From Phymatolithon calcareum (taxonomy: Eukaryota; Rhodophyta; Florideophyceae; Hapalidiales): DNA of 64,000 bases. How positions within the stretch are numbered: the stretch's first letter is position 1; the number at the start of each line of letters is the position of its first letter. Where the stretch lies: positions 2,666,001 through 2,730,000 of the forward strand of contig OZ345359.1 of assembly GCA_977006965.1 (NCBI GenBank), in the 5' to 3' direction. The position numbers were made by a program, and so were the translations under genes. Positions 30,012 through 41,062 of the stretch are shown here, one piece after another. The notes below the pieces were generated by a model. It was not told the origin of the DNA, searched no databases, and saw only the letters and a list, made by a program, of their open reading frames with translations.

Positions 30012-32147
30012 CCACAACAGTCGTGTATTCTAGAAGTATACTTTTAGGCCTTTTTGGCAGATTCAAAATCAGCTCGTCGAGCACAATGAAGTTCAGGATG
30101 AACTTATTGACCCAAGATGATTGTTCCAGAAGTGCGAACAGAATTGCAAAAACGTTAACGGTTCAAAAGCTGTGACGATTTTAGAAACGAGCCTAATATG
30201 CTCGGCCGTTGCAGGTTTTTCATATCATAATCATCACTTTTGTGGGTTTCCATGAAACGAATGCTCTGATTCTCGGAATTGTGACGTTCAGTGGCGAGTT
30301 TTTCCTATAGATCGCAACATTTGAACAGGAGCCCCGTTGAACATTTCGAGAATTGACCCAAACTGTTGGTTGTGCGTAAACTACTGGTTTAAAACGATTA
30401 AACGTTTCGACTTCTAGCGCTGATTAATTTTCTTCAACGAGCTGCCGTTTTTGTCAAATTATAGCCCACTTTTTCACGGTGGAGGGTCTTAATACAGGAC
30501 AGTGCAATCGTCATGTCCAATTTCTCTAGTGTACACAATAAAAGATCTTCTGGTTTCTATCTCGTGCATCTTATTCTTCTTGATACTGTAATATGTTGCA
30601 AGTCTTCATATGCGCGTGTTGCAAGGCATGAAAACTGAAGACGAGAAAAAGCGGGAGCTCGGCTGTCATAAGATGCTGCAAAAATCCATTTGCGCTGAAT
30701 TGTGTGTCACATGACATCAATCTACCTTGTGGACCTCTCCAGTACTGTAAAAAACCTCACCTTAATTACAGTACCAGAGCATTACATCCTTGGAGATATG
30801 TCCTGGTCGCGTGGACTGCAGCAGTGTCGCCCCACTGTTTGGAATTATAGGATTCGAAGCGATTGTCCTCTTATCACTGACGTCTAGGGGACTGAATTTT
30901 AAAGTTTAAAATATTATTCTAAACTATGAACAGCATTCCCTGTTCCGATTGCCATTTTTCAATGTAATCGAAAATTGCGTCGACAAGGGCGAGAGAGAGG
31001 TGGTTATTCAGGCTAAAGTCTATTCAGCAAGTGTAAAGTTACCGCTCTAAGACATAAAGACTGCTCTGCCTCGTCACGACATTTACAGCACAGGTTTTGT
31101 TCATGCCTTGTCTCACAGTAACTTAATTAATAGTCTGCTGCTGCCATTCAGTCTGCCTTCGGTAGCCACCGGCGCGCCAAACAAGTTGCTGAATTACATT
31201 ATTTTTCAGACCAGTAATACAGAAACATAGAATACTATATTCCTTCCAGCTCGCTCCCGCTTTCTGTACACCACGCGCGGTATCATCTGCTCTGCCCCCC
31301 TCCGACTACAAGATGCACTAGTATTTGAAAAATAGATTTTTAAGCTGTCCAATCAAATCCCGTTCACAAGCCATAGCAGACTTTTTTCGTCAATTCTACA
31401 TTGATCCATGCAGTTTGCAACCCGAGTAAGTGCAATCCTGCATTGCTGCAACAGAGACCTCCCCAGCAAAGGTCTCACCACAGTTGTACTAGGTTGATAC
31501 CTAGGCCGTTTCCCCGGTGACCTGCAAACAATTGTGTGGCTGTACGGCGCAAACGGGATCAACTGGATGAGAAGCCTGCGAAGTTTACTACTTGTCCACA
31601 ATCGGACGAGAAGCGAGCGAAGGGAATTAGTAACGATCCTTGAGAACTTGAGTGACCACTGGCTACGCCCTCTGAGGTGGAGACCAGCAGCACGGCACAG
31701 GGTCGCATCGAGGAATCCTGGAATTAATTCGGCCTGACAGTAGCCGAACAAGTAGAGATTGCCCTAACGAGACATCCCATTGCAGGTAGGATACACGCAG
31801 CTAGAAAACGATTAGAATGGAAGGTTGCCAACTTACTCCTTCACGGGGGCACCGGGCACCTCAATAAAATGAACAATTACGCAACAGAGACGCTTCAACG
31901 TGCACGGCATACCTGCAAAAATATCAAGCTGCAAAACTTGTAATACTGCAACGTACATACGTTTGCCGTAGTTTTGCAATTAAGCAGGTTGCACTGTAAT
32001 CACTTAATTTTTTAAGTCGGAATAGAACAGTTACTTCAAGCAGGGGAACGTTAAGAGGGGGACAAAAGCGGGAGATATGTCATACCGAATTTTTATGATA
32101 AGTGTGTGTGGCGTCCGTATGAAGCAGTGCAGGTCGCGCGAAAATGT

Positions 32148-32256
32148 AGAGGAAATTACTAAAATGACCACGTAGTTTGCCATATGTACTAGAGGAAATT
32201 ATTAGTTTGCCGTATTTACTAATATAATCACTTTGCACAGGTGCACTTATGATCAG
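32148..32256 (+). repeat. Repeat copy A with TTACTAAAATGACCACG motif
   Basis: AGAGGAAATTACTAAAATG and GACCACGTAGTTTGCC are followed by a second diverged unit and GCACAGGTGCACTTATGAT. Matches copy B (reverse orientation, 35011-35120) and copy C (reverse, 41425-41480). Confidence 0.6.
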
Positions 32257-32403
32257 CAGTTTTGCTGACAGTCCACGAGCTGTGGTCCATCGTACTGTGG
32301 TCCATCGTACTGGTCCAGTGGTAAAAGTCTGCTCACACGTGTAGTACCGTATTACAATAACTTTCTTTCTTTCTTTCTTTACCGCAGAAGACGTTAACTA
32401 GAG

Positions 32404-32661
32404 TTAACATCTGTGTTTGTCAAGCAACCCCTCATTGTTCACGAATTTGAGTACTTCAACCGGTTTCTCCCTACATAATTCCTCTACCGTTTTAGGGCCT
32501 ACTCTACCAATAGTCTGCCGTCTTGATAAAGCACGCCCACTGCAGCGAAGAATTAAGTGATCAACAGTTTCTTTGGCTCCACCTGGACAGGCCTTGCACC
32601 TGGGGTCGTATTCCGCCGAGCCATCGTCCTTCCGGTGAAAAGCTGCTACCAGCGAGCGCAT
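32404..32661 (-). pseudogene. LINE-E C-terminal zinc-binding segment
   Basis: CKACPGGAKETVDHLILRC gives the C-x2-C-x8-H-x4-C spacing common at the C-terminus of LINE proteins. The following GRVGPKTVEELCREKPVEVL recurs in copies E2 and E3. Confidence 0.85.
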
Positions 32662-33353
32662 TCTGCGGAAAGTTGATTTAGGATGGCTTCAGCATGCCTG
32701 TGACTAATCCGGAGTTCTGGGGATAGAAACTGTACACTTCTTGGTTTCATCGAATTGCACGGTTTAATTATGGACCGCGTCGCTTCCATGGTCAAGGGTA
32801 CGCCTTGATGGGTCACGATATCTGATTCCGTAATGCCTCGACGAGCAAGCTCGTCGGCTTTCTCGTTCCCAGGTATCCCATAGTGGCTTGGAACCCAAAT
32901 CGCCTGGATGGTGACGTTGCCCTCCATCAATGCCTCCATGGTTTCCCACAGCTTCCTTGTCATTTCTCCATACATCCGAGGCTGTCCGGCCAATTCATTC
33001 AGACAGCTCCTACTGTTGGTGAACCACCGAATGTGTTGTCCGCCATCGAATTGCATTTGTTGTACAGCTTCGAAAGCTCGAACCGCCGCGAATACCTCGG
33101 CGTCGAAGGACGAACCGATCGCTCCCGTGCTCATGCCAATTTCCTTCAGTACGTTGTCCCCGCGTAAGATCGAGATACCTGCGCCACCTACCTGACTTGG
33201 GATGCTTCTGTATGTATCGAGAGTGTCGCCGTCCTCGTCGCAGATGTTGACTCGAATCTGGGAGTCAGTGGGGGACGTCTGATATCCGTGTTCGTCCCCA
33301 TAGTCGTATATCAGCAGAATGTCCGGTTGTTTCCGATGTCGAGATTCAAACAT
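32646..33353 (-). pseudogene. LINE-E RNase H domain
   Basis: A 235-codon open stretch. SSFDAEVFAAVRAFEAV carries the RNase H catalytic Glu, HIRWFTNSRSCLNEL the second Asp region (with Asn where Asp is usual), and AIWVPSHYGIPGNEKADELA is the diagnostic WVPgHxGixGNE.AD.LA block with the last Asp. This is the LINE-encoded RNase H used to remove RNA after first-strand synthesis. The D-to-N change and the upstream frameshift mean this copy is inactive. Confidence 0.88.
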
Positions 33354-33864
33354 CCGGACGGCTGGGCGACCTCTGCGCTGAGCGGCGTCAAACGTCTTGA
33401 TGTTGGCAGTGTACCATCCTTCGTCCCATCGGACAGAAACTCTTTAGTTTTCGGCTAGGCTCTGCAGAACTGTTTCCTGCATTGCACCAACGCTGCCATC
33501 CGTCCATATTTCCATGTCCGCCGGGTGCTCCGCATTCCTTTCCGCAATGAATGTTCCCGCTGTCTCCAGTTTTTCCGCCTCGTCGGCCTGTGCGGAGATT
33601 GGCGTGTAAAGAATTGACAGTCGGCCCGTACAGTAACTTTAATTCTGCTCAAGAAACGGTGTGAAAACCTCAACTGGCATGGTGAGTGTCTACACGAGTC
33701 CTTCTAGCCTGGATATCGATCCGATCAAGCGCCCGTATGACAAGGTTCAGGATTCCTCGTCCAGCGCCCGATTTCAAGGTGAGTTGTGTCTCGTCAGCGC
33801 CTTGTAGAAATTCGAGATAAGGTTGCAATCAAGATGTTTTCTCGTTCGCTTTTAGTTTCGGCGG

Positions 33865-33876
33865 TTGTGTGTTCTT
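33865..33876 (+). repeat. 12-bp target-site duplication, left (LINE-E copy 2)
   Basis: TTGTGTGTTCTT, identical to 34335-34346. Confidence 0.8.
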
Positions 33877-34334
33877 TCTTTCTTTCTTTCTTTATTGCGG
33901 AAAGATTGCTCACACTTATGGTAAGCGTCTAGAGCTGTTTTGCAACAGCATCTCATTGTTCAGAAATTTGAGTACGGCTAGGGGTCTCTCACGGCATACC
34001 TCTTCTACAGTCTTTTTTCCCACTCGGCCAATATATTTTCGTCGTGAGGCGGAACGTCCACCACATCGTAGGATTAGGTGTTCGGTAGTTTCCTTGGAAC
34101 CAGAATTACAGGCCTTGCACACTGGATCGTACGGAATTACTTCCATATTGCATCCGTGGTGAAAAGTGGCAACCACTGGGGTGCAGTCTCCAATCAGCTG
34201 GTGCAGCATCACCTCTGCTCGTCTATGCGATATGGGAAGGTCTTCTGTAAGGGTTGGAACGACGACTGGATCGAATTTGGAAGGCGGCCTGATGATGGAT
34301 CTTGCTGCTTCAAGTGTCAGAGGAACTTTCTGGT
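33877..34334 (-). mobile_element. LINE-E copy 2, 458-bp 5'-truncated
   Basis: It begins at KVPLTLEAARSIIRP and ends past CKACNSGSKETTEHLILRC and VGKKTVEEVCRERPLAVLKF, closely parallel to copy 1. A (GAAA)n tail (33873-33893) lies at the 3' end, and identical 12-bp duplications bracket it. Its frame (34212-33916) is intact, so it is a younger copy than E1. Confidence 0.88.
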
Positions 34335-34346
34335 TTGTGTGTTCTT
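34335..34346 (+). repeat. 12-bp target-site duplication, right (LINE-E copy 2)
   Basis: TTGTGTGTTCTT, identical to 33865-33876. Confidence 0.8.
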
Positions 34347-35410
34347 ATCTTGCCTTCCTGTAGCTGATCTTAGCCTCCTACTTATACCAGTTTGTCTACA
34401 CTATTTTCTCAATCAACTCTATCGTCTGCTCAAGGCAGTGTCAATCGGCGTAATTATTTCACAGTCACTTCCACTGAAATGTTTTGGTTCAGATTGGTAC
34501 TTCTTCTTAAATGCTCCTTTGCGACTTGACAGCGTCGTAACATTACAACGGACGACCATTTAATTGACGATTTAGAGTGTCAAACAACGTTTTCGAAGTT
34601 TAGCTTGACGCCGAGCTGCAGATGTACCTTTATCATCACACGCACCCTCGCTCTCGTCAACCACTTCGAAAGAAAGCTCTACCCGACGAGATGTATTGAC
34701 AGTTTGTCAGAGACACTACAGATCTATCCCTTTTTGAGACGAAAGCAGATCTAATATCCAATCCAGCGTTGAACGCACCAATGAAAGGCTACTCACTTGC
34801 TGTTGCGCTGAGCAGAAAAACACGCTTTACAGCTATCTGCTACTTAGACTGGAGGTTGCCTGACCATCACTCTACCTGTAGCTTCTGCCACAAAAAGGTC
34901 TCTACAGGAAGTAGAAGAGCCCCATGAGGCCCAATAAGTCTACCACTTTCCAATACGTTTTCTAGATTTTTAGGCCCACATAGAATAAAGCTGCCCCTGG
35001 TGGCTGTAATGGACATATCATAAGTGCACCTGTGCAGAGTGAGTACATTCGTAAATTCGACAAACTTCGTGAGAGAAATTTCTTATATATAAGAAATTTC
35101 CTCTATTTACTATAATGACCACGAGGCACCCGTTGTGTTATGACATTGTTTTGTTCTGTCAGCATTAGGCAGCTGGGGCAGCTGATTTTTGTCGGGTGAG
35201 AAAGTAACGTCATTTATTTGCGAAATGAAATCTTTGAGGGTCGTTGGGGCTGTACAACTTCCTTACATGACCGCTTGTTATGCCCTCGTTTGTTTCATAC
35301 TCTGCACCTCACGGACTTTGCAAGGTGGACGCGAAAGCCACATGGAATCTTGGTTGGACGAGCCCATTCCTGAGTGACAAATAGCTGTGAAACGGGAATA
35401 GTTCCCAGTT
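34347..35410. other. No gene; repeat copy B and a palindrome
   Basis: No supported coding frame. 35011-35033 is the inverted counterpart of 32233-32256, and 35103-35120 has the TTTACTATAATGACCACG motif. A perfect 26-bp palindrome lies at 35075-35100. Confidence 0.5.
35075..35100. repeat. Perfect 26-bp palindrome
   Basis: GAAATTTCTTATA followed by its exact reverse complement, with no loop. It lies inside repeat copy B. Confidence 0.85.
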
Positions 35411-36320
35411 CTATAATGGGGCCTTCCTGAAACACAAAATAAGACGCGACTTATTTATGGAGAGCGTGACTGATTTTTGTATTTTTTAACCCCTGTGCGA
35501 TCTGAAACACAAAATTTTGCGCACGTCATTGGTACTAAAGTCTGTAATGCCCAGCGGGGAAGTGGATAGGAAGTTTCCACTTCTAGCATCTTGGGTGGAA
35601 TCAGTACATGCTGGCAATACGGTCGAGCCGTGCAAGCGGAACAGAAAATGGCCACTCAGATCCAACTCTTGCCGACCATTCCGCGCCACATCTCTCATTT
35701 CACGTTCACAAACACACGTATGAACATGAGTGTGGCGTTTGTTGTGCTTTTCGGGTCGTTTATTTGTTCAATTTAATGGCCAGTCTTGTTGGGATTGTGA
35801 AGCCTCGCAGGTCAGCGCGATCGAAGCTCTAGCGGGGAGGAAAAACGATTTCCAGCCGAGCGGCTGGAAAGGAAAATATTCGCAATGTCGCAAAGGGAGC
35901 TGTGCTACTCTCGCTAGTGCGATGCCTTTTTGTTCTACCTGCAAGCCGCGCCTTTCAGAAGTACGTCTACTCTGTGGGGCGCACATTTAGCTTGCTCAGG
36001 GTGCGAGGCAACCCATCGGCACGATGACTCGTCCCTCGGACGAGAGATCATCTAGCAGCTTCGATGAGCACATGTCATAAAGTACTCTAACATTAGCGCG
36101 GCACTGTAACCGGCGTAGGGTAGTGAGAAACTATGGTACACGTAAATGGCGCTAGCACGACCACGGGTCGGAGCGCCTCATCTTGCAGAGCATGTAGATC
36201 GAAAACTCTATCACATGCGCAAAGTACTATTAATCGCCACACGGCGATTAACGCATTACAGACAATGAAGACTAAGGCTTAGCGCATGACAGACCCCATA
36301 GAGGAGGTTTAAGACCGTCT

Positions 36321-39300
36321 TCATGCTTTAGCGATAAGAGCCTTGGCCGAGTTTTTCAGTTTGCGCTGGCCTGAGGAACTTAGGAAACGCTGCAAAACAT
36401 CAGGCACATCTTCGTGAGCTTGAATCAAGTCCTCCGAAGTCAGGTCCACTTTAGCAGGCAGTCCGTCGCACTCCACCTCGATCTCGAGGGAGCCGATGCC
36501 TTGACGAATACGGCGGAGCCTGCTCACAGATTCAGAAGTGCGCTCCGAGTGTTCTGCAAATTTCATCAACTCTGGATCAATCTCCTTGCCATCCATGTTG
36601 GCAAGGTAGAGAATCAGACGAGCGTGCACGACTTCATTCTTTACTGTCAAAAGATCTTGGACTTCGTAAACGTGAGGGGATCGCACAGAAACGACACGGC
36701 GAGGACCGCGCCAGAGAGAATGAAGTTTGTGGCACTTGTTCTGGGCCCGGCGCACCAAAACGAAAGCGCCGACCTCGAAATAACATCCACTATGTGTGTC
36801 CGAGCGTTGTCTGCGAAGATTCTCTTCCTGCGTTCCGAGTCAATACGGGCAGCAAAGTCACGGTGCATGTCCTTGAGTGCGCTTTGCATAGCATCGATAT
36901 CCATCAGTCTTTGCGCCTGGCGGAGTTCGCCTTCTACCGCTGCCGGAATCTTGGCCATAGGAAGCGCACGCAAGAGCGGTCGAGTAGGGTGCATTACAGT
37001 AAACACCTTCAATGGAGACCGGTAGACGCGGCTCTTCTCCTTGTCTCGCAGTCCGAGCCTCCGCAGAGGAGAGTGGTTGAGTACGCTCTGCATGCAGTTG
37101 AGTACAGCAGGCCAATCATGAGGGGCAAGACCCCATTCGGATAAAAATGCGCGGCAAAGTCGTTTGACCTCCCCGCACACACACTCCACGGAACCGTTTT
37201 TCCAAGGGCTATAAGCCGTAGTAAAACGATTGGCAATACCGAACTCTTTTCGAAGTTCCACGATCAGTTCTTTCTTAAAATGGGAGCCCTAGTCAGTAAC
37301 CAACCAGTCCATTGTCCCAAAAGTGGATACCCATTTGGCCAAAGCGGTCGCGGTGGCTTCGCTATCGGCGCTGGTGCATGGCCACAACCACGAGTACGAT
37401 GATAAGTCGTCGCAGAAAATATGAACATATTTGAAGTGCTTTGTACTTTCGCCCATGTAAAGGAAATCGCATTGTGGAGAATGCATGATGATCTAACGGC
37501 GAAGTTTGTCCAGACGATGTAAGACTTCTTGAGACTGTCCCGCTCCAACAATTCATGTGCATCAAATGAGAACAGAGCTATGAAGCAATGATTCAAGATG
37601 GAGTCTAGCGATCCGCGCGGTCATCGCGTATGCAGCACATTGCGAGCGCCATCGAATCGTCTATCCACGGCAAGCCGATTCAATGCCAAGAGTACAAAAG
37701 TAATCTCAATCCCTTTTACTTAGTCACATTGAATTATCTGCATTTCATGCGTTCGTGTCATCGCAGGAGTTCGTATGCTCCTCACTCGAAACCTTTCGAG
37801 TTTGAAGAGTTAGTGTGCGTTTAGACATAAGTGTTTCCGCCCAGAGAGATAGAAGGGGGAGGACGAGGCAGGAGTAAATTGATCATTTTTCACCGCAAAG
37901 ATTGCGCGCCGACAAGGCTACACACGAACGCAATAGCGGCAACGGGCTGACGACCCTGAACCACGCTATACCGGCCATCGACATGGCATCATCACTTTCA
38001 CCGCCGGGTTCTCTACAATGTACGATTTCGTTCGGCTTACTGCCGTGAAGAGCCGTGCCCAGCGGGCGCGGTACGACTTCGCCGGTTCGCTTCACTAGAC
38101 AATGTAGGCATTCGCTTGACAAACTGATGACAGCTGAGACTATGTAAAAGTTTCGCGTATCACGCTCTCCGTCGCGTCCTCTCCGCGGTGACCCATAATA
38201 CTGCAGTGGGATAAAACCATAATTTTGAGTTGAATGTCGACTTCACTATCCGGAATCCAAATGCAGATATCTTTGCGCATAATCCCATCTGCACCGAGAG
38301 TGCAACCGGCACATGTACCTTCAACCCGCCGTTGCGCGTCGACTATAGCGGTCACGGAGGGCCAAACAAAATTATCGCTCACTGGTGACGGCACGATCTG
38401 TGCCGCGGCTCGGGTGCATCGGCAGAGAGTTCTCAGACGCTTCTTATCCCCCCTGTAATCACACAGCGAACACATTTTCCTTTACGTCCACATGCTCGAC
38501 GCGAGAGGAAAAGCGCCCAGCGCTGAACTTTCGATACCATGTGGCGGCACAGTGCCGGCTCCATGGATAGTGGTGAGAAGACGAAGAGTAAATTGCGGTG
38601 ATCAGAGAACACATGCACTGGCTGGTCTCCAAGAACATTTAGTCTAGCTTGTCAAAAACTTGGAAAATTGCGAAGTCTTCTTTCTCGTATTTTGACCAGC
38701 CAAGCTCGGCACCTTTGAAGACGGCGCCGAGAAATGCGATCGGTTCATGCTTCTGTTCCTCGATGGGTGCCGATAACATACACGGATCGGTTTGCGTTAC
38801 GACTGCAGACCAGAACTGATCGGACGCGTCGGTGTAAACACAAATTGTTTTTCTGGTGTCGGGTTATGCCTGAGTAGTTGCGTTGAGTTGGATGCCTTGT
38901 AGTGTTTTAAACGCAGTGTCATATTCAGGACCCCAAGACAGGGTGGTCAACGCAATGTTCTTGACGGAGCGCTTGGTGCGCCTGCCCAACTTTTCATAGG
39001 CCCGCTCAAACAGTTCGTTTAGAGGCGCAATTGTTTCCGCAAAAGCCGAGATACCGATGGACATCCATCGACTGCAGTGGATGAGCTCCCAGAGCTCACT
39101 AACGGTGGCAGGTGGGTGAATATCTTCCAAGCCACTGATCCTAGACGGATCCATCTTTACGCCGTCCCCGGTGATGATCCGACTGCACCACCGCACCGCC
39201 TGGGTAGAAAACTGCCACTTTCGTGCAGATAGAAAAGTCCAAACTTTTCGCAGATTTCGAAAACGTTCTCGAGAAAGCAGAGGATTTCGGCTTCGGTTTT

Positions 39301-40089
39301 ATTGTGCAGATTAAAATCGTCCAATCACGCTTAAAAATTGGCGTGAAGCGATGCAAAGAGAGGCTCCACAGTTGACTGGAAGTGCGCGGCTGCATTCGTA
39401 AGTCCCTGGAGCACGGCGTGCTTGAGTACACTCTAATTGGCGTAACAATGCCACACGCGTCTTGGAATTCAGGAGCTAACGGCAGCTGCCCGTAGCCGTA
39501 GACGAAATCGAGTACAGAAAACATCTTAGAGGATTTAAAATCAACACCTCACTATCAATGTGAGGCATAGGCCATGACGTATTCACCGTGGACGAATTTA
39601 GCGGCTTCAAATCTATGGCCATCTTGAAACTCTCTCGAGAGGTTTTGGGGACCAAGAGAGGGGCAGCTTGACAAAAAGCGTTCGCGTTGGGGCGGATAAA
39701 CCCCATTCGTAGGAGTTTCTCGGTGTATTTATTGAGAAATGCCCGTTGCGCAGCATGATAACGTCGAGATTTTGCCCGGAGAGGGCGCGCACTCGGAATT
39801 AGATCAATATTCATTGGTGGAACTTTTGCTGGCTCTGTTTTGCTCAATCGCAGGCGATATATGCTTCGGAACCGGAATAGAAGAAGAGTTTGAAGCTTCT
39901 CAGTCCCTTTTCTGATAGTCCATTGCAATTTTCATTCTGAATTGCAAGTTTGAGTGCAGTGTCGATCTCTTTAGGGTCGTCTTCACCGAGGTTTACGTAC
40001 ACATTCGACTCCTCAAGACAATCCTCTTCTGCACCACCGTCACTGTGGAATATTTCTGAGTCTTCGAGTTTGGACCTTCTCCTTAACAA
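36321..40089 (-). pseudogene. Ty3/gypsy polyprotein (gypsy-1), multiply broken
   Basis: Read on the minus strand: RT (NANAFCQAAPLLVPKTSRES, MAIDLKPLNSSTV at 39928-39476; SVLDFVYGYGQLPL at 39524), RT/RNase H connection (39196-38864, ATVSELWELIHCSRWM), RNase H (VFSDHRNL near 38610), integrase HHCC zinc finger (HCSIMGHRGEDATE, then CLHC), integrase core (HIFCDDLSSYSWLWPC, FTTAYSPWKNGSVE), and a C-terminal chromo-like region (36758-36321, KLHSLWRGPRRVVSVRSPHV). The order PR-RT-RH-IN defines Ty3/gypsy. At least six frameshifts or stops and one insertion in integrase make it dead. No LTR pair could be matched by eye. Confidence 0.85.
37475..38015. other. 541-bp insertion splitting the gypsy-1 integrase
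   Basis: Integrase reads ..NEIVHC at 38016 and above and resumes CDFLYMGES at 37474 and below, which are adjacent in the intact protein. The edges carry CATTG (37470-37474) and CAATG (38016-38020), a possible 5-bp duplication with one mismatch, and short inverted ends TGGAGAA / TTCTCTA. No coding similarity inside. Confidence 0.5.
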
Positions 40090-40309
40090 CAGCTACTGAC
40101 GTTCTTAATCGTCACAGTCGAGAGCATATCCAGTTGTATCCGTCGTGGAAGTGTGTGCAGGGGCTGAGAGTCGATTTAAATGTTCGTTTTTCAAGAGTAA
40201 CCATGACTTGAGCAACGGTTTATTCAGTCTACAAATAGACTATCACAAGACATTCGTAAAATAGGATTGAAGCCAAGGGCTTGAACGCTCAATTTTTCTC
40301 GTTGAGGGA

Positions 40310-40740
40310 AACTATCATCATTTGTATTAATTGATCATGCCTCTTACACTCCCGCTTACGCCTCGCTCTCTCCCCCGCTCTCTGTTCTGCATGTTCTTTC
40401 TGCTCTTCCTCTCACTGCTCTGTACGCCCTTTCTGCTCTTCCTCTCGCTCTTCGGCACGATCCTTGCGCTCCCCTTCTCACCGGTTTTGATCTTGAACTA
40501 CCTGTAACTTGAGAAGACTGGTCAACTCTCCACCATCGGTAGTTTCTCTTCGCATTCCCGATTGCCGTCGATGCACCAAGGGACGCGGGAGAGCCTGCTG
40601 TTTCTCTCGCAACAAATTGTTCCCGTTTTCAAGCTCACGCAAGGATACGCCATCATCACCACTATCACCATCTTCGTCATCAATGCCGCGCTCGTGCCGA
40701 ACGATAGAGAGATGGGGGGCGCTTATGAGGCAATATCACG
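40310..40740 (-). pseudogene. Charged coiled-coil remnant inside the TIR element
   Basis: The minus-strand frame reads an acidic patch (DDEDGDSGDDG), then SLRELENGNNLLREKQQAL, then a long Glu/Arg/Lys run (EEREEEQKG, EHAEQRAGERARRKRE) ending HDQLIQMMIVSLNEKN and a stop. Two internal stops break it. Acidic patch plus charged helix plus a Met-rich end is common in SANT/Myb-like accessory proteins of DNA transposons, but the DNA-binding part is not visible, so that is only a suggestion. Confidence 0.4.
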
Positions 40741-41062
40741 AAGTAGCCATGGTTGGAAGCACAGGATAAATCCTAGCAGGTTTGACTACTGCCCATGTCG
40801 GAGAGCGGGTTCATCGAAAGCGAATGGGTGATTGAATGGGATGGAGATACAGGAGCATGGAAGGAGAAAGTTTCAGGGAACGGAGTGCCAGCTGTCCCCA
40901 ATTCACTGTAAGTCTCGTTTTGGGACAGAACCAAATTTTTCTCACTGGGGGTTGGCTCTAGTGAGAAAAGCTGCGTCTGCGACTACACAAAACTTGACAG
41001 TTGCCCAAATGTGACAGGTATCTTACGCGCAAATCCCGTTTTTGTGTTTTCAGGAAGGCCCC

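Larger units (their letters stand above)
28548..32145. other. Gene-poor 3.6 kb; hairpin and repeat remnants only
   Basis: No frame with a recognised domain. A minus frame at 29979-29737 (SLMDTFQDHLSRYQRIREE, MTEKALDQL) resembles a retrotransposon gag helix bundle, but too weakly to call. Heptamers of the TACAGTA type occur at 28639, 28961, 29306, 30584, 30743 and 30767. A hairpin at 29952-30011 and a LINE-tail-like segment at 29576-29612 are listed separately. 31000-32145 shows nothing. Confidence 0.5.
32361..33864 (-). mobile_element. LINE-E copy 1 (RNase H-type LINE), 5'-truncated
   Basis: A minus-strand element ending in a (GAAA)n tail (read as CTTT repeats at 32361-32380). It carries an RNase H domain and a C-terminal zinc-binding segment, the layout of I/Tad-type LINEs. 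The first RNase H motif (MEIWTDGSV) is near 33505 in another frame, so the gene is broken. The upstream RT is not recognisable. Confidence 0.78.
35418..41062. mobile_element. Putative TIR-bounded DNA transposon (host of gypsy-1)
   Basis: GGGGCCTTCCTG-AAACACAAAA at 35418-35439 is repeated in reverse complement at 41040-41062 with a single 1-base gap. A 3-bp AAT flanks both outer edges. Between them lie a gypsy polyprotein (a later insertion) and a charged coiled-coil remnant, but no recognised transposase. A 3-bp duplication and an accessory charged protein would fit a PIF/Harbinger-like element, but this is an inference. The inverted repeat is clear; the element class is open. Confidence 0.5.

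Noticed and set aside
31353-31751. 132-codon minus ORF in the gene-poor region
   Set aside because: Low-complexity Arg/Leu/Ser composition, no domain, and a comparable frame on the opposite strand.
35418-41062. Reading the GGGGCCTTCCTG ends as LTRs of gypsy-1
   Set aside because: They are inverted, not direct, so they cannot be LTRs.
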